Origin: Hemicordylus capensis
Lineage: Eukaryota; Chordata; Lepidosauria; Squamata; Cordylidae
NCBI RefSeq assembly: GCF_027244095.1
Contig: NC_069662.1
Location: forward strand, 15,650,501-15,714,500
Reading direction: 5' to 3'
Length of the DNA: 64,000 bases
In this document: positions 1-11,300 of the stretch, one piece after another
How positions within the stretch are numbered: position 1 is the stretch's first letter
Layout of the letters: every line of letters starts with the position of its first letter
The notes under the pieces: generated by a model
Told to the model about the DNA's origin: nothing
Database searches by the model: none
Seen by the model: only the letters and a program-made list of their open reading frames with translations
Position numbers and translations under genes: made by a program

Positions 1-1189
1 GAGCCTCCCCCCACCCACAACCGCCACCCCACAGAGCCTTTAACAACTGCAGGAGAGACAGAAATTGCCTTATCACTATATCTTCATGCTGGGAAGAGCT
101 GCATCCATTGAAATTCTGCCTGCATTGCAGCTGTGAAAGGCACAGAGAGAAAACAAAAGAGGCAGTTCTTATTAACCTCATGGATTTCTTATGGGCTTTA
201 ATTTTTTTTACTGGAAAGGGTCGAATTTGAACCAGTTAGGTTGAAATTCGACGTCTTGCAAATTAATTGTTAGAAAAATGGCATCAGAACTCAGCGAATG
301 GCACAAATTTGCCCCAGGGGGTGTATCAGGAAGTGCCTCTGTAACATTCTTTGGTTCAGTCCATCATCCTGCAGGTGAAGCACTGTCAGATAGGCATTAA
401 CAGGCTGGGTTGGTTTCTTTCTGTGACATTTGTCTGCAAGGGTGGGGCAATCTTGGATGTCATAGGCAGGTTACCTGACCAGTTGGGCCTGGCTCTATTT
501 TTAAACGTCCTACTTGCTCACACCACCACAACCTTCTAATGGCAGGTCAAAAATAGCAGCCACCATGTGTGAAGGCTAGCCACGCGGCCTGGAATTTAGA
601 CTCCAGCATTTGGGCCCTTGCGGGGTGCCGGTTTGTGCTGAAGGGTTGTGTATCATTTGGGAAGACGGCCAAGTGACCTGGCCAAGGCTGTTCCGCCCAG
701 GTCATTTGGAGGGCAGACTGCAAGTAGAGGGTCAAGGAGAAATCCAACACCCCATAGAACAGGTCTGCTGAATTTAGGCCCTCCAGCTGTTTTTGGACTA
801 CAGCTCTCATAATCCCCAGTCACAGTGCCCAATCGCCAGGGAACTATGGGAGTTGTAGGTCAACATCTGCAGGAGGGCCAAAGGTGAGCAGCCCTGCCAT
901 AGAAGGATGTGTTCATTCCAGAAAGCAGCTACAGGTGCAGGAGGTTGAGAATAGTGGCTCAAGTACTCTTGTTTGGAAAAGGTTAGGGGTTTCCAAAGAG
1001 GGGCAACAGGCCTCCTATTAAATGGGTCATGATGGGGTGGGTGAGCTGAAGAATATTACTGTTTTCCTGCAGCCCCCATGGCCAAGCTCCAGAACAAAAT
1101 TGGTTGCATTGTAATCCAGAAGGATGGAGGATAAATCTATATAATTAATTCTCTTAGCCGGTGTGTGTCCAGGATTTGGCAGCGGAACT
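1..1189. other. Non-coding stretch, no gene recognised
   Basis: No conserved coding signal was seen. The only recognisable piece is a decayed palindromic MITE at about 781-898, with the 'actacagctctcat' and 'gggagttgtag' arms typical of the family that recurs across the window. Short open frames here have no recognisable domain. Confidence 0.6.
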
Positions 1190-1570
1190 CTCACGGCACA
1201 CTGCGAGAGTTCTGGTGGAGTGAGGAAGAGAGGGGGAAGAAAGTGCCGGTGGTGGCCGGCCAGCCGGTGGGCGGAGGAGGGGCGGAGAGAAAAGCAGCAG
1301 TGGGCGGGGGGGGGGGGGAGAGAAAGGCAGCAGGCGGGTGAGAAAAACGGTGGCGGGTGAAGTGGTGGGAGAGTAAAGCGGCGGCGGTGGGAGGGCGGAG
1401 GGAGGTAGAGAAAAGCTCGCAGGCAGACGGGAGGGAGAAAAAAACAGCAGTGGTGGGGCCCTTCTTGGGCTCTTTGTGGGGGGAGGAACTGGAGGGGAGG
1501 AGGGCTGGAGAGCGCAGGGCCGGAGGGAAGGGAAAGAAAGGAGAGACGGGGCAGGAGGAAGAGGAAGGGA
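1190..1570 (+). repeat. Purine-rich, GC-rich minisatellite-like tract
   Basis: The + strand is almost pure A/G over long runs and includes a run of more than ten G near 1308. A degenerate unit beginning 'agagaaaagc' or 'agaaaaac', followed by GGCGG/GGTGG blocks, recurs every 30-45 bp. Open frames on both strands (for example a proline/serine/leucine-rich frame on the - strand) follow from this composition and are not convincing genes. It could be part of a transposon 5' region; the family was not recognised. Confidence 0.5.
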
Positions 1571-3779
1571 AAAACAGCCGGCCCCAAAGCGCTGCACAGA
1601 TGCTCTGTGCGGGGTTGGCTAGTTTGTAATAGTTTGCAATAAATGAAGGCTGGGGAATGGGGTTAATCTGAGCTAGAACTGAACAGTCTTAAGTCCCAGA
1701 AAGTGCACTTAACACTGGGACGCGTGGAAGAGCAAGAGTGCTGCTGAGCATGTGCAGAGTACACTATTTCCCCCCCCTCCTACCACAAGAATGTGACTGT
1801 GGCTCCATGCAAGGCAGGCTTGAGATCCAGCACCTCTTGTGTGTGTGTGAATGGATATTTTATTACAGTCAATGACCAGCTGTTAATGCACCAAATAACA
1901 TTTTGTGTTTTGGAATTGTGCATATTATAAGTTAGCAGACAGATGAGGGAACAACTTCCCAAACTGTGTAACAGAAAAAACACTTTGAACATCAAATCTG
2001 ATTTTGACATACTTTAATAAGGTTGAAGGAGGGCAGAAGGGCCTTCTTTCCCATTTGCCTGGAAACGGCCATTCCCAGGTCAAGAGCAGCACCCCCTAAA
2101 CCAGGGGTTCTCAACCCCAGATGCTGTTGGACTACAACTCCCATCATCCCCAGCCATTGTAGCTGTGGCTGATGGGAGCTGTAGTCAAACAACATCTCAA
2201 CCTTGCCCTTGATGGCTCGTCCTTTTCCACCTTGCATATTATGGACAATCCAGCAATTCAGCATTCTGGTGAGGCAAAATCAACAGGATGTCAAGGGACT
2301 TCAGCCACTCCGTATAATCATCAGTAAAGTTGCATTGAATTGTTTTAACCATTAACGGATCATTAAGGACAAATGCTCTTATTCAAAACAGAAAATTCCG
2401 TTTTCAGAGTGGTTAAGGAAGGGGGAAATAACCCAACCACTGTGTTGTATTTCTAACGATTTGCCATTCCCAGTTATCTCTCCGAAAACACACATTGCAT
2501 TGTTCTTTGTTGCTTCCAGAATAGTGTTGCCAACTAACCAGAAAAAAACTGGCATGGCCTGCTCTTGTGCCTGAAATAGCATCTTGAGAGCTGCAGGTGA
2601 AGCTTTCCACAGCATTACCACCTGCTAATGTTTCCATGTCAAGCTGCTGGCACAGCTACAGATGTTGTTTGAGATGTTGCCTGTTCCAGAAGCCCCTTTC
2701 TCCTCAAACACATAATGTATTTAACTTAAAGACAGGACTTATTTGAAATGTGTCCAGATACTCACTTCTGCCTAAGCACCTTCCATAATACTTTCTTCCT
2801 AAGGACCAAATTCCCAGTGTGTAAACAATCCAACAAATGTATGGAAAAGTGGCAGCCCCTGTCCCCTAAAGGGGCAAAGCTATGTAGGGCTTCCTCCTCG
2901 ATTACTCAGTGCCTTCAGGGATAAAACTCTGCAGAACCACGCTTCATGTGGCTTTTCAGGTTCCCTTCCTCACCTATTGTGTCCCCATGACTGTGGTGTG
3001 GCCAGCGTCAGAACAGGTTAATCTCCCAGGAATCCCTGGCATGGCAGGATTCTTGTTCTGCAAAGTTTGCTCTAGGGTTCACACAGGTTAGGAAACGAGT
3101 TCTCTTCCTGAGAAGCAGAGCTGTAGCAAGCTGCTAGTGGGAGAGAAACTGGGGCACAAGCTCCCCGCCCAAGTTCCACTCCCAAGGATTGCTCCCGGGA
3201 CAGAAAGTGCAATCCAAAGAGAGGAAACCTTGGGAAAGCCCAGACGAGCTCACCTTTCCCTCGGTGTCAATATGATGATGTCAGCTAGTGCTTAATTTCC
3301 AAATGAAAAATGCCCTTAGACTATAAATGCCCTCAAAGCATTCTGGCATCGTTCTTGTGCCTTTCACAATGGACCGAAATTCAATAAATGCCGCTTCTTG
3401 TTGCACCTACCCCAGGTGCAGCTGGTGAGCGAAAGCTGTGCAGCATTTAAAGGCCTAGTGCTGCCTGAGTGGCACTTTGCACATGTTCAGCTGTACTCCA
3501 AGCCTTAATGTTGAAAAGCAGGTCTACGGCTGAACCTTGGCTCAAATGCACATCTATCTGGGATCTGGACAGGTTGAGATTCATACAGTAAGCAGGATCT
3601 AGTGGTAACTGGCGAAAGTTTTTCCTGGACTGTTTCACTTCAGATGGGAGGGGTCAAGTCTGACTGTTGCTCTTTCGCCTAAAACAGCATGCTGGGTAGA
3701 GGGTTCAGTCTAGCCTTATCGCTGTCATACCCATTTTTTGTGTGCAGGCAGCAGGCAGGGGGGTTCCCCGTGAGGGAAA
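1571..3779. other. Intergenic, little recognisable content
   Basis: This stretch holds one palindromic MITE (2102-2211, listed separately) and otherwise no recognised gene, RNA or repeat. It was scanned for a PRSS8 signal-peptide exon (ATG, hydrophobic stretch, phase-1 donor) and none was convincing. A frame ending in a GT donor near 3091 has the right phase but lacks a hydrophobic core. Confidence 0.5.
2102..2211. mobile_element. hAT-like palindromic MITE
   Basis: It begins 'caggggttctcaa', followed by the arm 'ggactacaactcccatcat' and, after a short loop, the reverse arm 'gatgggagctgtagtc'. The CAGGG terminus is typical of hAT-superfamily ends. The same element recurs at least eight more times in this window. 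Confidence 0.7.
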
Positions 3780-4075
3780 GCTGTTCTTGTGGTAGCAAGC
3801 ATGAGTTGTCCCCTTAGCTAAGCAGGGTCCACCCTGGTTTCATATGAAATGGGAGACTGGATGTGTGAGCACTGCAAGATATTCCCCTCAGGGAATGGAG
3901 CCGCTCTGGGAAGAGCAGAAGGTTCCAAGTTCCCTCCCTGGCAGCATCTCCAAGATAGGGCTGAGAGAGATTCCTGCCTGCAACCTTGGAGAAGCCACTG
4001 CCAGTCTGTGCAGTAGACAATACTGAGCAAGATGGACCAATGGTCTGACTCAGTATATGGCAGCTTCCTATGTTC
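3780..4075 (+). mobile_element. 5S-rRNA-derived SINE
   Basis: The head includes 'agctaagcagggt', 'ccctggtt' and 'gggagac', which match the internal promoter region of vertebrate 5S rRNA (A-box/IE/C-box area). A unique body follows ('gatagggctgagagagattc') and then a tail ending in 'gcttcctatgttcc'. This copy is nearly full length. Other copies lie at 34096, 47169, 47393 (-), 48330 and 49432 (-). Confidence 0.8.
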
Positions 4076-4294
4076 CCACCCACCCCCACCTGTAACCTGA
4101 AGTGGTACAGTCCAGGAAAAAACATTACCAGTTGATTCTAGTGAACACATGCCTTATAAATACAGTATTCCAGTTCTGGATGGTGAGAGGATTTTGGTGG
4201 ATTGCAGCCCAGAGAAGATAGCACATCAGCACACAAGATAATGGATTACAGTAGGATTCTTGGGTTTTATCCTGGACTTAAGGAAAACATAATA

Positions 4295-5073
4295 CAGGTG
4301 AAACTCGGAAAATTAGAATATTGTGCAAAAGTCCATTAATTTCAGTAATGCAAATTAAAAGGTGAAACTGATATATGAGACAGACGCATTACATGCAAAG
4401 CGAGATAAGTCAAGCCTTAATTTGTTATAATTGTGATGATCATGGCGTACAGCTCATGAAAACCCCAAATCCACAATCTCAGAAAATTAGAATATTACAT
4501 GGAACCAAGAAGACAAGGATTGTAGAATAGAACAATATCGGACCTCTGAAAAGTATACAGTGTACTGTGCTTGATTGGCCAGCAAACCCGCCTGACCTGA
4601 CCCCATAGAGAATCTATGGGGCATTGCCAAGAGAAAGATGAGAGACATGAGACCAAACAATGCAGAATTGCTGAAGGCCGCTAATGAAGCATCCTGGTCT
4701 TCCATAAGACCTCATCAGTGCCAGAGGCTGATAGCATCCATGCCACGCCGCACTGAGGCAGTAATTGCTGCAAAAGGGCCCTAAACCAAGTACTGAATAC
4801 ATATGCATGCTTATGCTTTTCAGAGGTCCGATTTGTTCTATTCTACAATCCTTGTCTTCTTGGTTCCATGTAATATTCTAATTTTCTGAGATTGTGGATT
4901 TGGGGTTTTCATGAGCTGTACGCCATGATCATCACAATTATAACAAATTAAGGCTTGACTTATCTCGCTTTGCATGTAATGCGTCTGTCTCATATATCAG
5001 TTTCACTTTTTAATTTGCATTACTGAAATTAATGGACTTTTGCACGATATTCTAATTTTCCGAGTTTCACCTG
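4295..5073 (+). mobile_element. Tc1/mariner transposon, internally deleted, long TIRs
   Basis: The ends are CAGGTGAAACTCGG... and its reverse complement, flanked by TA on both sides (TA target-site duplication). The terminal inverted repeats are unusually long: about 4295-4553 pairs with about 4816-5073. Between them the + strand keeps the C-terminal part of a Tc1-like transposase. It includes DWPA-PPDL, PIENLWG (carrying the third catalytic acidic residue) and the end ...VIAAKGP then TAA, at about 4573-4784. A one-base loss separates PPDL from PIENLW, and the N-terminal two thirds of the enzyme is gone, so this copy cannot make transposase. Confidence 0.9.
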
Positions 5074-5331
5074 TATGATAAAAACAAAATAAAATGAGAC
5101 CTGGTGCCTCTTTAAGAATTGTTGGTGTTCAGAAACTGAAACACAGAGAGGAGGTCTTTGAGGTCATTAATTGGAAAACCTCTTCAGGTATCCTGTTCAG
5201 GTATTTTTCCATATAACGCTGAGTTTTCAGTGCTGTTTTTTAGTCTGCATCCAAATGAGCCAAACTGGTTATACCATACTGATATTCTTGTTTTCTTTTC
5301 CCCACACGCTTCTCCTGCTCCCACTATTCAG

Positions 5332-5355
5332 TCGTGAAAGAGAGCAGCACACAAG
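5332..5355 (+). CDS. PRSS8: PRSS8 small propeptide exon (candidate)
   Basis: These 24 nt are preceded by a long pyrimidine tract ending in TTCAG and followed by the strong donor GTAAGA. The phase (2+21+1) joins exactly to the next exon and reads VKESSTQ then [10 protein letters not shown], the length and place of the short propeptide exon in prostasin-like genes. The exon is too short for any coding statistic, so this rests on splice sites and phase. Confidence 0.65.
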
Positions 5356-8300
5356 GTAAGAAATTTGTCAGTGTTGCACCAGGAAGTCATTGATTATCCT
5401 TCTCATTTCCTCGAAGGCTAAATTTGACTCCCCTCCTTGGTGCTGATTTAGGCTCCAAGTTTGTTCCCAACTGTTACACTACAGCTGTCAATAATATGCC
5501 CATTACCAACCCCTAGAAAATACCACTAAGCAGTTTTCTATATATTCAGAGCAGTGAAACTTTGTCCTCTGTGCACTGGAAATATTCCCCAGCTGCCTTC
5601 TGGTGACAGAGCTTCAGCAGCCATTGTGCATACTCCTTCATGAATCTCTTTGTAGCCATAAGGACTAGAAACATGATTTTTAAAAAGCAATTAAAAAGTG
5701 AATCTGAGAGATTTTCAGGAAGCTGACTTTGTACCAGTTCCACGTCCTGTGCCTTCTTGTATGTACCTTTCATGGAATCATGGCATATGCACACACGGCT
5801 CTGCCCCCGTTCACCTCCAGTGTCGTCACCTGCTTCCCTCCCTTTGCTGGCCATATCATGATGGAATGATCTCACCACCCCAGCACCGGCTGTCATTATA
5901 CTGTGCTTCAGCTGGTGGAGGGATGTGGAATGGGGCGGGCCACTGCAGCTCCCACCCCCGGCAGCCTGTATGCAGAGCACACACTTGCTCAGTTATGGAT
6001 CTTCCCCATCACCTCTTGTGATTGCTGATCATCGTATCAAAAGTAATGTGGGGATTTCTACAATGCGCTTTTCACCCTACAAAATGCTTTATGATCCTTC
6101 TCTCTCTGATCCGCAGTACTATGTGGGACGCCTGCCATGGGGCGGATCGTGGGTGGTATGGATGCCCAAAGTGGACAGTGGCCCTGGCAGGTCAACGTTA
6201 ACTTCGACGGACATCACGTTTGCGGAGCGACCCTCATAGCATCCCAGTGGCTGATCACAGCGGCCCATTGCTTTCCCTCGTAAGTGCAAGGTGTCTCTGG
6301 GAGATGCTGCTGCTGTGGGGGTTGAAGAGTAGAGAGGAGCAGCTATGGTGTCTTTGGGAGGCAAAACCTAAATGGAACAAGGGACAGGTGGTAGAGTTCA
6401 AGATCTGGGGCTGGGTTGCAAGCTGGTGAGGCCTGGGGGGTATTCTTCACGTGGAAATGCCTAGAATGCAACAGATCCTACTCCCCCCATCCCCAATCCA
6501 GAATAGCTGGATTTTAGTATTGGAAGGGACCTCTGAGGTCTTCTCATCCAACTCCCTGTCAGTGCAGGAAACTGCTATAGCATCTCTGACAGGCGTCAGC
6601 AGCTCCCAAATTAACTAGCTGCAGCTCTATCTCTGGCCACAGTGGTCAAAAGGCTGGGGATGATGGGGGTTGTAGTCCAAAATCAAGAAGCTACCTAAGA
6701 CTGCTAGCCTAACTCTGCTTCTGTGTAATTTCCACCCAGTGCTTCTAGCCCTGCCTTCAGGAGCAACAGAGAACAAGTTCAAAGCATGTTGTGTAAATGA
6801 TCTTGTAATCCTTAAAATAACAAGGCAGGTTAGTAGTCATATCCCTATATTTCAGACAAGGCTGAGGCTGAGAGGCTGGCCTAAGGCCATCTAGCGAGTT
6901 CATGGCAGAAGCAAGACATGAACCCAGGATTTCCTGGTTTGTAATTTAGTTTCTCAGGACCAAACTACATGTGTCCTCAATCATGTCATTTGACCCAGTG
7001 TGGAGTGTGTGTGGTGAGGTGGTGGTGGAATCTGAATCGGTCTCTGAGGTTGGTCTCTGGGTCATCTAGGAGAGACCATATTACTCCTGTGTCAAAAGGA
7101 CTACACTGGCTGCTGATATGTTTCTGGGTGTAATACAAGGTGCTGGTTATTACCTATAAAGCCCTAAACAGCTTCAGCCCTTGGTATTTAAGAGAACGTT
7201 GTCTTCGCCATGAGTCCCATTGCCTGTTAAGATCATCTGGAGAGGTTCGCTGGTGGTTGCCGCCAACTCATTTGGCGGCTACTCAGGAACGGGCCTTCTC
7301 CATTGCTGCCCCTGGACTTTGGAATGCGCTCCCTGTTAAAATAAGGGCCTCCTCATCTCTGGCAACTTTTAAAAAGGCACTGAAGACACATTTATTCACC
7401 CAGGCGTTTAATTAGATTCATGGTTTTAAATGATTTTAATGTTAACGATTTGGATGTTTACATGATTTTAATTGTTTAATTTAGTTTTGGTTTTGATTGT
7501 TAATTGATTGTTAATTGTGTTTGTTTTGATGTAAACCACCCTGAGCCATTTTTGGAAGGGTGGCATATAAATATAAATAAATAAATCGGGATTACATAGG
7601 GAAAAGGGGTTTTCAACCTTTGCCCCTGCCACAGTCTCATTCAGGATCAAGGCCCCCATCCCTTCTGTGTGCATAAACAAAGAAACATGCCTGCCAAATG
7701 ACATGATGAACATTGTGTCTGGATTGACCCTCGGTCACTATGCTCCAATGGTTCTGAATTGACGAAACTGTTTGGTAATAGGGTTGGGACAGAGAAAAGG
7801 AAGTTGTTATTTATAGAACACTTAGTTAAGTTATGGAATTCACAACTGCAGGGGTGCTTGACCTTAGATCCTCAGATGTTGTTGGACTACAAACCCCCAA
7901 CGTCCGCATCTACAATGGATGATGGGAGTTGTAGTTCAACAACATCTAGGAACCCAAAGTTGAGAACCCCTGCACTACTGTACAATGTAGTGATGGTCAC
8001 TGTCCTAGATTTAGAAATGAGACACATCCATGGACAAGTTGAACATCTGTTCCTATATGATCCCCACTGCCCATTAAGGTCATGCGGAGGTCTGCTGACT
8101 TCTCTGTAGCCGCTCCTGAGTTTTTGGAATGCACTCCCTGTTGAGATATGAGATGAACATATTTGGTGGCCTTTAAGAAGGCCTTGAAAACACTTGTTTT
8201 TTTGCGGGGGGTGGGGCAGGCTTTTAGCTAACGTTATTAAATTGCGTTTCAAGTATTTCCTTTGCTCCTAACTGTTTATATTGTCCATCATCAAGCCACC

Positions 8301-11300
8301 TTGAGACCTGATGACTGACAATATTAAAATATAATAAATAATATAAACAAACTAGTAAAAGAGCTTGCAGTTTGCAAGCATTCCTCCTGTACCACAAAAT
8401 GACCGTGTACTCTCCCTTCACGCCTTGTAGTTGATGACCAGAAGAGCTGCTTTCTTGTGAGGATGCAATAGGGTTGCTGCCAAGAACCTGCCTTAAAAAG
8501 ACACATTCTAGGGAGACTGAATGAGACAGACAAATATCGATATCTAGTGCAAAATTGTCTGTATATTTCAATTTCTTAAGCAAGTTGAATGGAAATCTGA
8601 CATAGATTTAAAAAAAAAAATCCAGTGAAACAACATAGTTGGTTTCTTCCTTATTCTGTGAAAGTCTGGACTTCCTGTCTGTAAACGTACCTGAGAAAAA
8701 TGCCAACGTTTCTCAGAAGGCTTTTTACAATGGGAGAGATTTTCTGGGAAATTAGTGGATTTTTCTGGGGTCTTTGGTTTTTCTGGTAATGTGGGCAAGG
8801 TCTGGAACTGACCTGTAATGGCATGTGGTTTGGTCTGGGAGTTTCATGTCAGAAAATGATTGAGTGAGTAAGGACCAAGTGTGTGCTTGCTCTGTCTCTC
8901 TGTCTGTCTCTCCTCCCCCCACCCTACCCTACCCTACCCTCTGATGCTGGGAAGAAGACTAGGTGGGAGGGTGTGTCCTCGGTGCTCTGCTTAGGTCCTT
9001 CCTAGAGAGATCTGTCTGGCCACTATTGACATGTATGACCCCGGGTCCGATCCTGCAGAGCTGCTCTTAAGTGCTTAGTGCCACACTCTGTGTGCATCCT
9101 AAAACTGCAGTTTGATACAGACCTGTTGCTTTCTCTTCTCTCGACAGGATTAATCCAATTGGCCAGTATGAGGTGACTTTAGGGGCCTTCCAGCTCAAAA
9201 ACCCCTCCCCAGACATTAGAGGGAGGCAGGTGGAGCAAGTGATCAAGCACCCCGACTACACCAATGATGAAGGATCGAAAGGGGACATCGCCCTTGTGAA
9301 GCTCAAGGAACCAGTCTCCTACTCCCGCACCATCCGGCCCATTTGCCTGCCCGCCACCTCCGTCAGCTTCCCCAATGGCATGAAGTGCACCGTCACGGGC
9401 TGGGGGAACGTCCTCACCCATAGTAAGGAAGAAATATGTCACCTGGAGACTGTAATCGTGGGATTATACAAATATGACAAATATTTATATACTGCTTTTC
9501 AACAAAAGTTCCCGAAGCGGTTTACATAGATATATATAAATAAAATAAAATGGCTCCCTGTCCCCAAAGGGCTCACAATCTAAAAAAGAAACATAAGATA
9601 GACACCAGCAACAGCCACTGGGGGGAAAATGCGGTGCTGGGGATGGATAGGGCCAGTTGCTCTCCTCCTGCTAAATAAAGAGAATCGCCACTTTAAAAAG
9701 GTGCCTCTTTGCTCAGTTAGCAGTTATCCTTGTCCTAGCTCTAAAACAGGGTTTTTTCAGCCTTGGGCCCCCAGATGTTGTTGGTTGGGGATGATGGAGT
9801 TAGCTCCCATCCAGAACATCTGGAGACTCAGGGTCAGGAAATCTTTCTCTAGGATGCAAGCACATCTGGGATAGGGGAGCAGCAGTTAGAGAAGGGTCGC
9901 TCACTGCCATAATACAGCCTGGACTTATCAGGGCTCAGGCCCCAGAACCTCTGTATTTAAATGCTGGGGCACAGAACTGGATCATACAAAATAATAATGA
10001 AGAAGACCACTCTGAGGATGTCCAGAGTATCTTTCTCTCACAAAAGGCTGTTGTTAAATGCAGCCCAGCCATATTTATGGGGTCGTTGCTTACAGATCAG
10101 GCAGTGGACCTGAGCTCTGGCACATTGCTTGTTGGAATTTATTGCGGGGAAACCCTCCCACTGCAACCCAAATTCCAGCAGGGCAGCCCTTCCCCATGAT
10201 CTGGACGGTGACATATTGCACAGCGGCACCACCAGCCCCGATGGAAGAGAGGGGCGCATGCGCTGGTTCCATATGAGTGCAACGCCTGTCACTGCTGCTC
10301 AGGGGCATCGCTAGGGGAGAGGGGGGCCGTGTTCATCCCACTCCCCAGGAGCCCCTCAGGAGCTGGAGGGCCCGGGTTCTTTGAACCCATCCACTCAATT
10401 ATAGCTGCACCCTGCCACTGCTAGTGGATGCTGAGAGCCTCTGTGGCTCCTAAGTACCGTGTCTGTGCTGTAGGATGCTTCTCCCATACTGGGAGAAGCC
10501 TCCTATAACTCAAGACATAGTCCTTAAGAGCCACGGAGGCTGTCCACAGTGGTGACGACGGGCATTGCATTCTAATGGGACCAGTGTGTGCACCCTGCTT
10601 TTCTTTCAACGGAGTGCTGCACAGGATATAAGTTATGGACTCCAACTATGTTATTTCTGAACCTGATTTGTGTGTGTGTGTGATTTGCGATTGTGAGAAC
10701 GTTTGCAAGCACTTTGAGAACCTCTTGGGGCCATGAAACAGGCTTCAAGTATTTTAAACAGAAGAAAATAACGTGTATTTTATCTTTCCATTTAGCAAGT
10801 CTTGCTGCACCCATGACATTACAGCAGCTTGAAGTACCTATTATTGGGACTGACACCTGCAAGTGCTTGTACAACCGGAACCCGGATCCCGAGGACCCTC
10901 ACATCATCCACAGTGACATGATATGTGCTGGTTTTGCTGAGGGCAAGAAGGACGCCTGTCAGGTGAGGCCGCACTGAAGTTGGGAATTATTAGTGGCCAA
11001 CGTGATGTGCAGCCTAATGCCAGCCTTCCCGTCCCATGGGGCTGCTGTGCACGTAAAATATAGGCCTAGCAGAGTTGCACAAGAGCACAGTTGTGCAACA
11101 ACTCAGAAATGTGCACGTGTACTAGTGCAACCAAGCTTCCATTAGAAACAACAAATTCCATTGTACACTTGTGCAGGTGTGCACTTCTGAGTCATTGTGC
11201 AGCTCTGTTTAGGTTAGGGTTCCTGTGTGCAGAACTGCTGGCATTAGATTGCACATCATGTTGGCCATTATTTATATTTATATTTATATTCCTCTTTCCC

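Larger units (their letters stand above)
6280..9147 (+). other. PRSS8 intron, repeat-filled
   Basis: This intron contains a decayed MITE near 6640-6700, an L2-type LINE end (7040-7590), a MITE (7849-7972), a second LINE fragment (8040-8345) and a CT/CCCTA simple repeat near 8885-8942. The rest is unrecognised. Confidence 0.6.

Noticed and set aside
1027-1587. 186-codon Pro/Leu/Ser-rich frame on the - strand
   Set aside because: Composition of a purine-rich tract read backwards; several overlapping frames are equally open and none resembles a protein family.
7140-7415. 91-codon frame as a host gene
   Set aside because: It is the C-terminal end of a LINE reverse-transcriptase ORF; two homologues lie at 28956-29141 and 61279-61763 on the - strand.
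8917-8940. Telomere-like CCCTA repeats
   Set aside because: The unit is ACCCT, not the vertebrate CCCTAA, and there are only about four units within a CT-rich stretch.
9423-9529. Reading frame continuing past the Asp102 exon of PRSS8
   Set aside because: The donor A|GTAAGG and exact phase match to 10796 show an intron; the continuation is family A repeat sequence.
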